Shown here in pieces: positions 6,736 through 13,103 of a DNA stretch of 16,272 bases. Origin of the DNA: an uncultured Veillonella sp. (GTDB lineage: Bacteria > Bacillota > Negativicutes > Veillonellales > Veillonellaceae); assembly GCA_900556785.1 (NCBI GenBank), contig USQK01000037.1, positions 1 to 16,272 on the forward strand. The letters are read 5' to 3'. Each line of letters begins with the position of its first letter. Within the stretch, counting starts at the first letter, position 1. Under the pieces are notes generated by a model. It made no database searches and had not been told where the DNA came from. It saw only the letters and a program-made list of their open reading frames with translations. The position numbers and the translations under genes are program-made.

Positions 6736-6751
6736 TGTTTCACGTGAAACA
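6736..6751. other. parS site 2
   Basis: This is an exact copy of the 16-bp parS palindrome TGTTTCACGTGAAACA in the AT-rich gap upstream of parA. Confidence 0.95.
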
Positions 6752-7034
6752 ATTTATTAAATATAATCTAATAATTTGTTATGAGTATATAAGTATATTA
6801 ATATTAGTTCATTACATTCCGTATATTACTGTTATATATAATGTTACCGATCAAAAGTTAATTACTTTATACCTTTCGCTAATGGTGTTGTTCTATAAAT
6901 AAAAGAAATGATATAAAATAATTTTGTGTATATTTGTCTATTGGTATAAATTTATATTAATATGATAATTTTTTACTGTAAAATTTTTTATTAATTTTAT
7001 AACTTAATTTTTGCGTTAGATTTTAATCCTTAAA

Positions 7035-7050
7035 TGTTTCACGTGAAACA
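7035..7050. other. parS site 3 (with extended palindrome)
   Basis: This is an exact 16-bp parS. The flanking bases extend the perfect palindrome to 24 bp (7031-7054), the longest of the five sites, which may make it the strongest ParB-loading site. Confidence 0.95.
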
Positions 7051-7131
7051 TTTAATCGTAAAACTTATAAAACATTTGATGTAATTTTTCTTATTTTGTG
7101 TTGTACTATATAGTAAAGGAATAAATTGCTA

Positions 7132-7147
7132 TGTTTCACGTGAAACA
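7132..7147. other. parS site 4
   Basis: This is an exact 16-bp parS, 97 bp from site 3 (start to start) and about 215 bp before the parA start. Confidence 0.95.
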
Positions 7148-7311
7148 ATAAAAAATAAGTGTTGTAATTATATTAATGAAGTTATTTACCTATAAGTTTA
7201 TGTGCGTAATATAAATGTAAGTGGGAAAAATGTAGTAGATAAATAAAATAATATAGTAGATAAAAATTAATGAGAATTTGATTTATAAATACCGTAATTA
7301 GCATTGTTTTA

Positions 7312-7320
7312 TGTTATAAT
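7312..7320 (+). promoter_or_regulatory. parA promoter (extended -10)
   Basis: TGTTATAAT is a perfect extended -10 element (TG-n-TATAAT) 40 bases before the parA GTG. No good -35 hexamer is visible 16-18 bp upstream, which is tolerable for an extended -10 promoter. Confidence 0.6.
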
Positions 7321-7360
7321 GGAAAAGAAATATTTTGAACGAAGATGTGAGGTGAATTAA

Positions 7361-8131
7361 GTGGGCAAAGTTATAGCTATTACTAATCAAAAAGGCGGTG
7401 TTGGTAAGACAACGACATCCGTGAATTTGAGCGCCTGTTTGGCTGATGCTGGTAAAAAAGTATTACTTGTTGATTTAGATCCACAAGGTAATGCTAGCTC
7501 TGGTTTAGGTATTGAAAAAGATGATTTAGAACTCTGTGTGCACGATGTTCTAATCGATGGTGAACCTATTGCTGATATTGTTCAGCCTACAATGCTTAAA
7601 AAGCTATTTGTAGCGCCTGCAACAATTCAATTAGCTGGTGCAGAAGTGGAACTCGTTTCAGTTGTTTCACGTGAAACAATGTTGAAAAAAGCATTGGCAC
7701 CAGTACGTGACGAATATGATTTCATCATTATTGACTGTCCGCCATCCCTTGGTTTGCTAACATTAAATGCTTTTACAGCAGCAGATAGCGTACTAATTCC
7801 GATTCAAAGTGAATTCTACGCATTAGAAGGGGTTAGCCAATTAGTAAAAACTATAACAATTGTGCAACAAACATCTAATAAAAATCTTGAAATTGAAGGT
7901 GTTTTGTTAACTATGTTTGATGGTCGTACAAATTTATCTATTCAAGTTGCTGATGAAGTGAAAAAATTCTTTGGCAATAAAGTATATAAGACTATTATTC
8001 CACGTAATGTACGTCTTAGCGAAGCTCCAAGTTATGGTGAACCTATTATCATATATGATCCAAAATCTAAAGGGGCGGACGTATATACTAAACTAGCTAA
8101 AGAAGTGATTAAAGCTTCAAAAGATAAATAA
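7361..8131 (+). CDS. parA: Chromosome-partitioning ATPase ParA (Soj)
   Basis: ParA is a Walker-type ATPase that binds DNA non-specifically as an ATP dimer, is stimulated by ParB, and drives origin segregation; in B. subtilis Soj also acts on DnaA. The 256-residue length is typical of chromosomal ParA without an N-terminal HTH. Motifs are the deviant Walker A KGGVGKTT (11-18), the DLDPQGN motif (38-44) and Walker B IIDCPPSLG (123-131). Later segments QSEFYALEG and RNVRLSEAPSYG are also family-typical. It starts with GTG, with TGAGGTG 6 nt upstream. A perfect parS site is embedded in the gene (7663-7678), spelling residues 101-106 (VVSRET). parB follows after 135 bases. The promoter is probably the extended -10 at 7312. 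Confidence 0.96.
   Translation: MGKVIAITNQKGGVGKTTTSVNLSACLADAGKKVLLVDLDPQGNASSGLGIEKDDLELCVHDVLIDGEPIADIVQPTMLKKLFVAPATIQLAGAEVELVSVVSRETMLKKALAPVRDEYDFIIIDCPPSLGLLTLNAFTAADSVLIPIQSEFYALEGVSQLVKTITIVQQTSNKNLEIEGVLLTMFDGRTNLSIQVADEVKKFFGNKVYKTIIPRNVRLSEAPSYGEPIIIYDPKSKGADVYTKLAKEVIKASKDK
7663..7678. other. parS site 5 (inside parA)
   Basis: An exact 16-bp parS lies in the parA coding frame, covering the codons for V-V-S-R-E-T (residues 101-106). The ...SRE... residues are common at this place in ParA proteins, so the site can be accommodated without disturbing the protein. Confidence 0.95.
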
Positions 8132-8266
8132 ATAGTTCAACAGTTCAATAGATAGCTGATTGTTTAGTTAAATAGCTAAAATGACTAGACTAATACCTTG
8201 GCTATTAAATAATTGAGTGTTACAAATTGATATATAGTCGCATATGTAAGGTGAGAGAGGTTAGTT

Positions 8267-9196
8267 ATGCCTAGAGAAGTAAAAAGTAAGAAAAGTAAGT
8301 CATCCGGCTTGGGGAAGGGCCTTGGAAATTTAATGAAGGTGGATACGGTTGAGTCTGTATTGCCTGAAAAGGAGATTCACGAACTACCAATTTCCGAGCT
8401 AGTTCCTAATGCAGATCAACCTCGTAAAAGTTTTGATGAAGATAGTTTAGCAACATTAGCTGAATCTATTAAAAATCTTGGTATTTTTCAACCAATTGTA
8501 GTACGTAAACAAAAGAATAAATACCAAATCGTAGCTGGTGAACGTCGTTACCGTGCTGCTATCATTGCAGGTCTTGAGACTGTACCAGTTATTGTAAAGA
8601 AATATAATACAGAAGAGATGACAGAAGTGGCTCTCGTTGAAAATCTACAACGTGAAGGCTTGGATCCAATTGAAGAAGCTTTGGCATACCAAGGTTTAAT
8701 GGATACGTATAAACAAACTCAAGAAATGATTTCTGCTCGCCTAGGTCGCAGTCGTTCTTATATTGCAAATATGGTTCGTTTGTTAAAATTATGTGATTCT
8801 GTACAAAAAGATCTCATCGAAGGTGACTTAACAGTAGGTCAAGCACGTCCTTTGTTGGCATTGCGTAGTGCAGCGCAACAAATTGAAGTTGCTGAACGTA
8901 TTAAAGAAGGCGAGTTAAGTGCTCGGCAAGCAGAGGCCCTTGTGAAGTCTATGCAAAATAAGACACCTAAAGCAAAGGCTGCTAAGCCACAAAGTACTGC
9001 AGAGGTACGTGCTCTTATGGATCGTTTAAAACTAAGCTTAGGATCTCCTGTAAATATTAAATTCCGTGCTGGTAAAAAGATTCAAGGTAAGATTGAAATT
9101 GCCTTCTCTTCTGAAGCAGAATTAGAACGTCTCATTGCTTTTATGGATGGTCAAGATAACACAGACGATATTGAAACAGTAGAATTTAGAGTATAA
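8267..9196 (+). CDS. parB: Chromosome-partitioning protein ParB (Spo0J)
   Basis: ParB is the CTP-dependent clamp that loads at parS, spreads along DNA, stimulates ParA and recruits SMC. The 309-residue product shows the full architecture. A basic N-terminus with GLGKGLGNLM (14-23) is followed by the ParB/Srx CTPase domain (about 38-140), with NADQPRKSFD (48-57), the CTP-binding GERRYRA (91-97) and ENLQRE (125-130). The central helix-turn-helix that reads parS comes next (about 152-175, ISARLGRSRSYIANMVRLLKL region). A basic linker (about 230-245) and a C-terminal dimerisation domain ending DDIETVEFRV complete it. The ATG has GAGAGG about 6 nt upstream. Its targets are presumably the five parS copies next door. 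The gene ends about 90 bases before a terminator. Confidence 0.96.
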   Translation: MPREVKSKKSKSSGLGKGLGNLMKVDTVESVLPEKEIHELPISELVPNADQPRKSFDEDSLATLAESIKNLGIFQPIVVRKQKNKYQIVAGERRYRAAIIAGLETVPVIVKKYNTEEMTEVALVENLQREGLDPIEEALAYQGLMDTYKQTQEMISARLGRSRSYIANMVRLLKLCDSVQKDLIEGDLTVGQARPLLALRSAAQQIEVAERIKEGELSARQAEALVKSMQNKTPKAKAAKPQSTAEVRALMDRLKLSLGSPVNIKFRAGKKIQGKIEIAFSSEAELERLIAFMDGQDNTDDIETVEFRV

Positions 9197-9286
9197 TTGA
9201 TATACTTAAATTCGAATCGAATTATGTGAATTTAGTAATGACAAATAGATAACAATTCTGTATAATATAAATACAATTTACAATCC

Positions 9287-9324
9287 ACGGTAAAAGCGTA
9301 GTCTACGGACTGCGCTTTTACTGT
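9287..9324 (+). terminator. Terminator after parB
   Basis: A 14-bp stem with one G-U pair (9290-9303 against 9308-9321) and a TACG loop extends a few weak pairs outward. The T-run lies within the descending arm rather than after it, so termination strength is uncertain. Confidence 0.6.
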
Positions 9325-9370
9325 ATATAAGGTATTTTATTGAGTTATAATAATATTGTAAGATAACTTA

Positions 9371-9413
9371 GTAAATCATAATACATCATAATACATAATA
9401 ATAAATCATAATA
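9371..9413 (+). repeat. Short AT-rich microrepeat upstream of hydF
   Basis: Three imperfect copies of ATCATAATA occur close together with variants of ACATAATA between them. The stretch is simple-sequence DNA before hydF with no evident function. Confidence 0.4.
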
Positions 9414-9486
9414 TATTATATATATGTTGTAAGATGATTAACTATATTTTGTAAGAAATACAAACGTTAAGTAACAAGGATAGACT

Positions 9487-10764
9487 ATGGAACAAACACC
9501 TAAAGCAAACCGCGTGCATATAGGCTTTTTTGGTCGTTGTAACGCTGGTAAGTCTACATTGATTAATATGTTAACAGATCAGCCTGTATCCCTTGTATCT
9601 GAGGTGGCAGGAACAACGACAGACCCAGTGAGTAAATCCATGGAGATTTTGCCACTAGGACCTGTAGTAATTACCGATACAGCTGGTATAGATGATACAA
9701 CTGAACTTGGTACATTGCGGATGGAGAAAACAGAAGAGATTGTGAAGAAGATTAATCTCGCTGTTTATGTACTTCGTACCGATGAAGAACCAACTGCTGA
9801 TGATATGCATTGGTTAGGACTATTAAAACAAAATAATGTGCCTATTGCATTATTTATAAATGAAATCAATGCAGAAATTGACAAAGAAAATGACAAAGAA
9901 AATGATAAAGAAAACAACATAGAAAATAAAACAGATGCATCTATTTATGTAGAAACTCATAAGGGATTATCTGAATTAGCTACTGTTATTGGTTCTGCCG
10001 ATTTTACATCTAAAGCTAAACGTTTAGAATTACTTGATCTTCTGGGCGGATTAACACCACTTGATGTAGAAGGGGATCAAACTCTATTACAAGGCCTAGT
10101 AGAAGAGGGGGATACCATAATTCTTGTATGCCCTATCGATAGTGCAGCGCCAAAGGGCCGTCTTATTTTGCCACAAGTACAAACTATTCGTGAAATATTG
10201 GATTATAAAGGCTTAGCGTTAGTGTGCCAAACAGAAGAGTTACCTGCGATGATTAATTCTCTTAAATATCCACCCAAGATGGTTATCTGTGACTCGCAAG
10301 CTTTTGATCGCGTCGATGAGTTAACACCTGATACAATTCCGTTGACATCATTCTCTATTTTGATGGCCCGCTTTAAGGGCAAATTACAAGATTTAGTAGC
10401 TGGTGTAGAAGCAATTAAGAATTTGAAAGCAGGCTCTAAGGTGCTTATCAGTGAAGGTTGTACACATCGCCGCCAATGTGATGATATTGGTACTGTAAAG
10501 ATTCCTAATCTTCTTAAGAAGCAAGGTCATACAGATTTACAGCTAGAATTTACTAGTGGAGGCGCCTTCCCAAAAGATGTATCTCAGTATGATTTAATCA
10601 TTCATTGTGGTGCTTGTATGCTCACACGTCGCGAGGTGTTACGACGCATTGAATGTGCCGTTGTACAAGGTACACCAATCGTAAATTACGGTGTACTCAT
10701 AGCGGCTCTACATGGTATACTAGAACGAGCGATAAGCCCATTTATTGACGAAATAAAAGGGTAG
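9487..10764 (+). CDS. hydF: [FeFe]-hydrogenase maturation GTPase HydF
   Basis: HydF is the scaffold on which the 2Fe subcluster of [FeFe]-hydrogenase is assembled by HydE and HydG before delivery to the apo-hydrogenase. The 425-residue protein has an N-terminal TrmE/Era-type GTPase domain: P-loop GRCNAGKS (16-23), switch TTT (43-45) and DTAG (64-67). A dimerisation domain and the C-terminal cluster-binding domain follow. The three cysteines expected to bind the [4Fe-4S] cluster are C325 (in CTH), C374 and C377 (in HCGAC), with family-like spacing. Oddities: the G4 motif, normally NKxD, reads NEIN (125-128), and a 12-bp tandem repeat inserts a DKEN-type stretch right after it (131-148). AAGGA lies 6 nt before the ATG. 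hydE, hydG and the hydrogenase are not in the window. Confidence 0.93.
   Translation: MEQTPKANRVHIGFFGRCNAGKSTLINMLTDQPVSLVSEVAGTTTDPVSKSMEILPLGPVVITDTAGIDDTTELGTLRMEKTEEIVKKINLAVYVLRTDEEPTADDMHWLGLLKQNNVPIALFINEINAEIDKENDKENDKENNIENKTDASIYVETHKGLSELATVIGSADFTSKAKRLELLDLLGGLTPLDVEGDQTLLQGLVEEGDTIILVCPIDSAAPKGRLILPQVQTIREILDYKGLALVCQTEELPAMINSLKYPPKMVICDSQAFDRVDELTPDTIPLTSFSILMARFKGKLQDLVAGVEAIKNLKAGSKVLISEGCTHRRQCDDIGTVKIPNLLKKQGHTDLQLEFTSGGAFPKDVSQYDLIIHCGACMLTRREVLRRIECAVVQGTPIVNYGVLIAALHGILERAISPFIDEIKG
9880..9927 (+). repeat. In-frame 12-bp tandem repeat inside hydF
   Basis: Four consecutive 12-bp units start at 9880, 9892, 9904 and 9916. The first two are identical (GACAAAGAAAAT), the third has two changes and the fourth is more diverged. 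They encode D-K-E-N, D-K-E-N, D-K-E-N, N-I-E-N. The pattern fits slipped-strand expansion and would change protein length by 4 residues per unit without a frameshift. Confidence 0.85.
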
Positions 10765-10833
10765 GTATAATTAATCTATAATTACACATATTAAATTAAA
10801 TTGTATGCAGTCATTTAACTTTCATAATAAGAA

Positions 10834-10842
10834 TGGTATAAT
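10834..10842 (+). promoter_or_regulatory. Candidate promoter of the DUF4446-M23 operon
   Basis: TGGTATAAT is a perfect extended -10 element about 40 bases upstream of the DUF4446 gene. The -35 region (TTTAAC, 17 bp upstream) is weak. No terminator is evident after hydF, so readthrough is also possible. Confidence 0.5.
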
Positions 10843-10883
10843 TAAGTGTTGGAGTTTGAATGATTGTATAGGAAGGAATATAC

Positions 10884-11405
10884 ATGTTCGAATCGATTCA
10901 ACCGTGGATTGGCATGGCGACCATCGTCCTTGTAATAGCGTTGTTAGTGTATTGTGTAATCTTGCACATTCGCTTAGGGAGCCTTAAAAAGAAATATGAT
11001 TTCTTTATGCAAGGGGACAATGGTGCGAGCCTAGAACGTAAATTATCTGTAGAGGTTAGCGAAATTCGCGATGCTGCAAAGGGTCTTGAGACTATGATGA
11101 CCGAGCAAGCGGCAATCCGCAATATTCAAAGCAATACGATACAAAAAATTGGATTTATTAAATATAATGCCTTTGAAAATATCGGTAATGATTTGTCTTT
11201 TGCGCTTACATTACTGGATGGCAACAATAACGGTATCTGTATCTCCAGTATTTACGGTCGTAGCGAATCCCGTATTTTTAGTAAACCTATTGTGAAAGGT
11301 AAAAGTCTCGTAAGTCTTTCACAAGAAGAATTAGAGAGTTTGAACGAAGCGTTGGGCGAGCGCACCAATGAGGAAGCGTTAACGAGCGCCATCGTTTCTA
11401 AATAA
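10884..11405 (+). CDS. DUF4446 family membrane-anchored protein
   Basis: The 173-residue protein has one N-terminal transmembrane segment (about 8-28), a charged coiled-coil-like stretch (about 30-80) and a small C-terminal domain. That domain has the family's recognisable core: VQ/IQKIGFIKYNAFENIGNDLSFALTLLD (133 onward in outline), followed by a variant of GI-I-SSIYGR-ESR-FSKPI-KG. No biochemical function is established for DUF4446. In many Firmicutes it is encoded right after parB, as it is here apart from the hydF insertion, so a link to cell-envelope or chromosome-positioning functions is guessed from context only. GGAAGGA precedes the ATG by 6-7 nt. The M23 peptidase gene starts 12 bases after its stop, so the two are surely co-transcribed. 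Family assignment is confident; role unknown. Confidence 0.82.
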   Translation: MFESIQPWIGMATIVLVIALLVYCVILHIRLGSLKKKYDFFMQGDNGASLERKLSVEVSEIRDAAKGLETMMTEQAAIRNIQSNTIQKIGFIKYNAFENIGNDLSFALTLLDGNNNGICISSIYGRSESRIFSKPIVKGKSLVSLSQEELESLNEALGERTNEEALTSAIVSK

Positions 11406-11417
11406 GGAAGGTTTGTA

Positions 11418-12371
11418 TTGAAAGTACCGGCATTTATTTCAAACAAAGTTGAAAGAAATGGTGACAACTGCATATTGACATTAACAACCAAGCAGGCGAA
11501 AATAGCAGCCATTGTAGGCTCTATTATAATTATCGCCGCATTGGTTCTCGGCATTTGGGGCATCGTGCGCCAAGCTGAGGTTGTACAATTACGTCAACAG
11601 ACACAATTACAATCTGAACAGTTGAAATTATTACAACAAAAGACAGATGTTTTAGATAAGAAAATTCAAAACTTAAATCAAATTAGCGAAGAAAACAAGC
11701 AAATGCTGAAGGGCGCTGAATCTGGCACACCATCTCAAGGTGGCGGGGACGGTAGCGACCCAAAGCAGCAAGCCGCTGATGAAAGCGAAGTAAAGACGCT
11801 AACAGCGGCACAATTATCAGCTCGTCTGTCCAAAATGGACAAGGACGCACAAAAATTGCTAGTTAGCTTCTATACAATGCGTAATATTCTTCGTGATGGT
11901 GGGGCGCAAGACCTTATGGCTATGCAATCCATTAACTTCTCTGCTGGCTCTGGTGGTGTTACGAATAATACTACACCAAGTATCTGGCCGAGCAAGGGCG
12001 TTATTACCTCTCCATTTGGTAGCCGTGTGGACCCTGTAACGGGCGCTATCGGTGCATTCCACGAAGGGGTAGATATTGCGGATGACTATGGTACACCAAT
12101 TGTGGCGACTGCTGCGGGCGTTGTAACCTTTGCAGGTTATACAGAAGGCGGTTATGGTAACCTCGTTGAAATCGATCACGGCAATGGCTTCGTAACGCGT
12201 TATGGCCATAATAGTGCTGTATTGGTAACTGTAGGTATGAGCGTAAAACAAGGTCAAACAATCGCCTTGATGGGCAGCACTGGTAAAAGTACAGGCGCTC
12301 ACGTTCACTACGAGGTACGACTCAATGGATCTCCTACAGACCCTATGATCTTCTTACCAATTAGTAACTAA
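11418..12371 (+). CDS. Membrane-anchored M23 (LytM) peptidoglycan endopeptidase
   Basis: This 317-residue protein has a short cytoplasmic N-terminus, one transmembrane segment (about 28-50) and a periplasmic coiled coil rich in Gln, Leu and Lys (about 53-97). A Gly/Ser/Asp linker (100-125) leads to a C-terminal LytM domain (about 186-313). All zinc and catalytic residues are present: H215 and D219 in HEGVD, H264 in RYGH, and H295/H297 in GAHVHYEV. It should therefore be an active murein endopeptidase, rather than a degenerate EnvC/NlpD-type activator. The start is TTG at 11418, justified by AAGGAAGG 6 nt upstream and by the close spacing to DUF4446. It probably cleaves cross-bridges during growth or division. 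A terminator follows. Confidence 0.9.
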   Translation: MKVPAFISNKVERNGDNCILTLTTKQAKIAAIVGSIIIIAALVLGIWGIVRQAEVVQLRQQTQLQSEQLKLLQQKTDVLDKKIQNLNQISEENKQMLKGAESGTPSQGGGDGSDPKQQAADESEVKTLTAAQLSARLSKMDKDAQKLLVSFYTMRNILRDGGAQDLMAMQSINFSAGSGGVTNNTTPSIWPSKGVITSPFGSRVDPVTGAIGAFHEGVDIADDYGTPIVATAAGVVTFAGYTEGGYGNLVEIDHGNGFVTRYGHNSAVLVTVGMSVKQGQTIALMGSTGKSTGAHVHYEVRLNGSPTDPMIFLPISN

Positions 12372-12393
12372 AATAAAACATAATTTATAGGAC

Positions 12394-12440
12394 AAAGAAC
12401 TTGTTATGCGTGCAAATGTACTAATAGCAAGTTCTTTTTC
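12394..12440 (+). terminator. Terminator after the M23 peptidase gene
   Basis: The arms AAAGAACTTG (12394-12403) and CAAGTTCTTT (12428-12437) are perfect complements, with more partial pairing inside. They are followed by a T-rich tract (TTCTTTTCTTTT). Confidence 0.82.
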
Positions 12441-12483
12441 TTTTCTTTTGTATATATATATTGTAAAATAAAAGTATATGAAC

Positions 12484-12488
12484 GGAGG
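12484..12488 (+). promoter_or_regulatory. Ribosome binding site deciding the cobO start
   Basis: GGAGG sits 7 nt before the ATG at 12496. The in-frame upstream ATG at 12478 would put the ribosome binding site inside the coding sequence and has no comparable site of its own. Confidence 0.75.
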
Positions 12489-12495
12489 TATATCT

Positions 12496-13074
12496 ATGAA
12501 GGCCTATGTACAAGTTTATACCGGCGAAGGCAAGGGCAAAACAACTGCCGCAATTGGCCTAGCTATTCGTGCCATCGGCGCTGGCAAGAAAGTCCTCTTC
12601 TTACAATTTATGAAATCTAAAGTATATAGTGAACATACTATTTTACCTACCTTAACAAATTTAACGTTAGAAACTGTGGGCAAGCCATTCTTTATCATCA
12701 AAGAAGGCATGAAGAGTAAGGATGAACTTGCTAAATGGGGCGATGAAGTCGTTGTCTTTGAGTCTGGTAATCCTCCGAAGGATTATGTAGCTCTCATCGA
12801 AAAAGGCTATGAACGTGCACTTGCTGCGATCAGCAGTGGTGAGTACGACCTCGTTGTACTTGATGAGTACAATATGGCTCTCTTCTTTGAACTCATTACA
12901 TGGGATAAAACTAAAGCTTTACTCGATGCTCGTCATCCAGAAACGGAACTCGTATTTACGGGTCGTGGGGCTCCTCAAGAATTAATTGATGAGGCCGATC
13001 TCGTAACGGAGATGAAAGAGATTAAACATTACTACCTACAAGGCGTAATGGCTCGAAAAGGCATTGAAAACTAA
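12496..13074 (+). CDS. cobO: Corrinoid (cob(I)alamin) adenosyltransferase, CobO/BtuR type
   Basis: The enzyme attaches the 5'-deoxyadenosyl group of ATP to the cobalt of reduced corrinoids, giving adenosylcobalamin or its precursor. The 192-residue protein matches the CobA/CobO/BtuR P-loop family. It has GEGKGKTTAAIGLAIRA near the N-terminus (P-loop 10-17), QFMK, the acidic VVLDEYN (Walker B-like) and FTGRGAPQELIDEADLVTEM. The end is typical: KHYYLQGVMARKGIEN. The start at 12496 is chosen over an in-frame ATG 18 bases upstream because of GGAGG at 12484. The next gene starts about 29 bases after the stop and is likely co-transcribed. No other cobalamin-synthesis genes are here. MetH needs methyl- rather than adenosylcobalamin, so this enzyme probably serves other B12 enzymes (for example methylmalonyl-CoA mutase) or corrinoid salvage. 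Confidence 0.92.
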   Translation: MKAYVQVYTGEGKGKTTAAIGLAIRAIGAGKKVLFLQFMKSKVYSEHTILPTLTNLTLETVGKPFFIIKEGMKSKDELAKWGDEVVVFESGNPPKDYVALIEKGYERALAAISSGEYDLVVLDEYNMALFFELITWDKTKALLDARHPETELVFTGRGAPQELIDEADLVTEMKEIKHYYLQGVMARKGIEN

Positions 13075-13088
13075 TCATAGGAACACCT

Positions 13089-13099
13089 AAGGAGGTGAT
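13089..13099 (+). promoter_or_regulatory. Near-perfect Shine-Dalgarno deciding a TTG start
   Basis: AAGGAGGTGAT is a full match to the 16S anti-Shine-Dalgarno. The in-frame GTG (13095) and ATG (13098) lie inside it, so the usable start is TTG at 13104, 8 nt after GGAGG. Confidence 0.75.
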
Positions 13100-13103
13100 G
13101 TGG

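Larger units (their letters stand above)
6440..7360. other. AT-rich divergent intergenic region carrying three parS sites
   Basis: This gene-free stretch of about 920 bases separates the minus-strand methionine operon from parA. It holds the operon's promoter and leader (6440-6607), parS sites 2-4 and the parA promoter. I see no cluster of consensus DnaA boxes, only weak near-matches such as TGTGTATAT at 6925, so I do not call an origin here. Short open frames crossing it have no ribosome binding sites. Confidence 0.7.

Noticed and set aside
6681..6902. 73-codon open frame in the parS region
   Set aside because: It lacks a ribosome binding site, runs through a parS site and has the composition of random AT-rich DNA.
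6440..7360. Replication origin (oriC) in the AT-rich gap before parA
   Set aside because: The location and AT-richness invite it, but I found only near-matches to the DnaA box (such as TGTGTATAT at 6925 and TGTGCGTAA at 7201) and no cluster of TTATNCACA; no dnaA gene is in the window.
5656..7678. Repeats as a CRISPR array or transposon ends
   Set aside because: The 16-bp palindrome is the ParB centromere sequence, the spacing is irregular (about 100 bp to over 1 kb), and no cas or transposase gene is present.
11859..12308. 149-codon minus-strand open frame opposite the M23 peptidase gene
   Set aside because: It lies wholly within the conserved LytM coding region on the other strand, has no recognisable protein features and no start signal.
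12478..12495. Upstream ATG of cobO adding six residues (MNGGIS)
   Set aside because: These codons include the Shine-Dalgarno of the downstream ATG, and family members begin close to the VYTGEGKGKTT segment.
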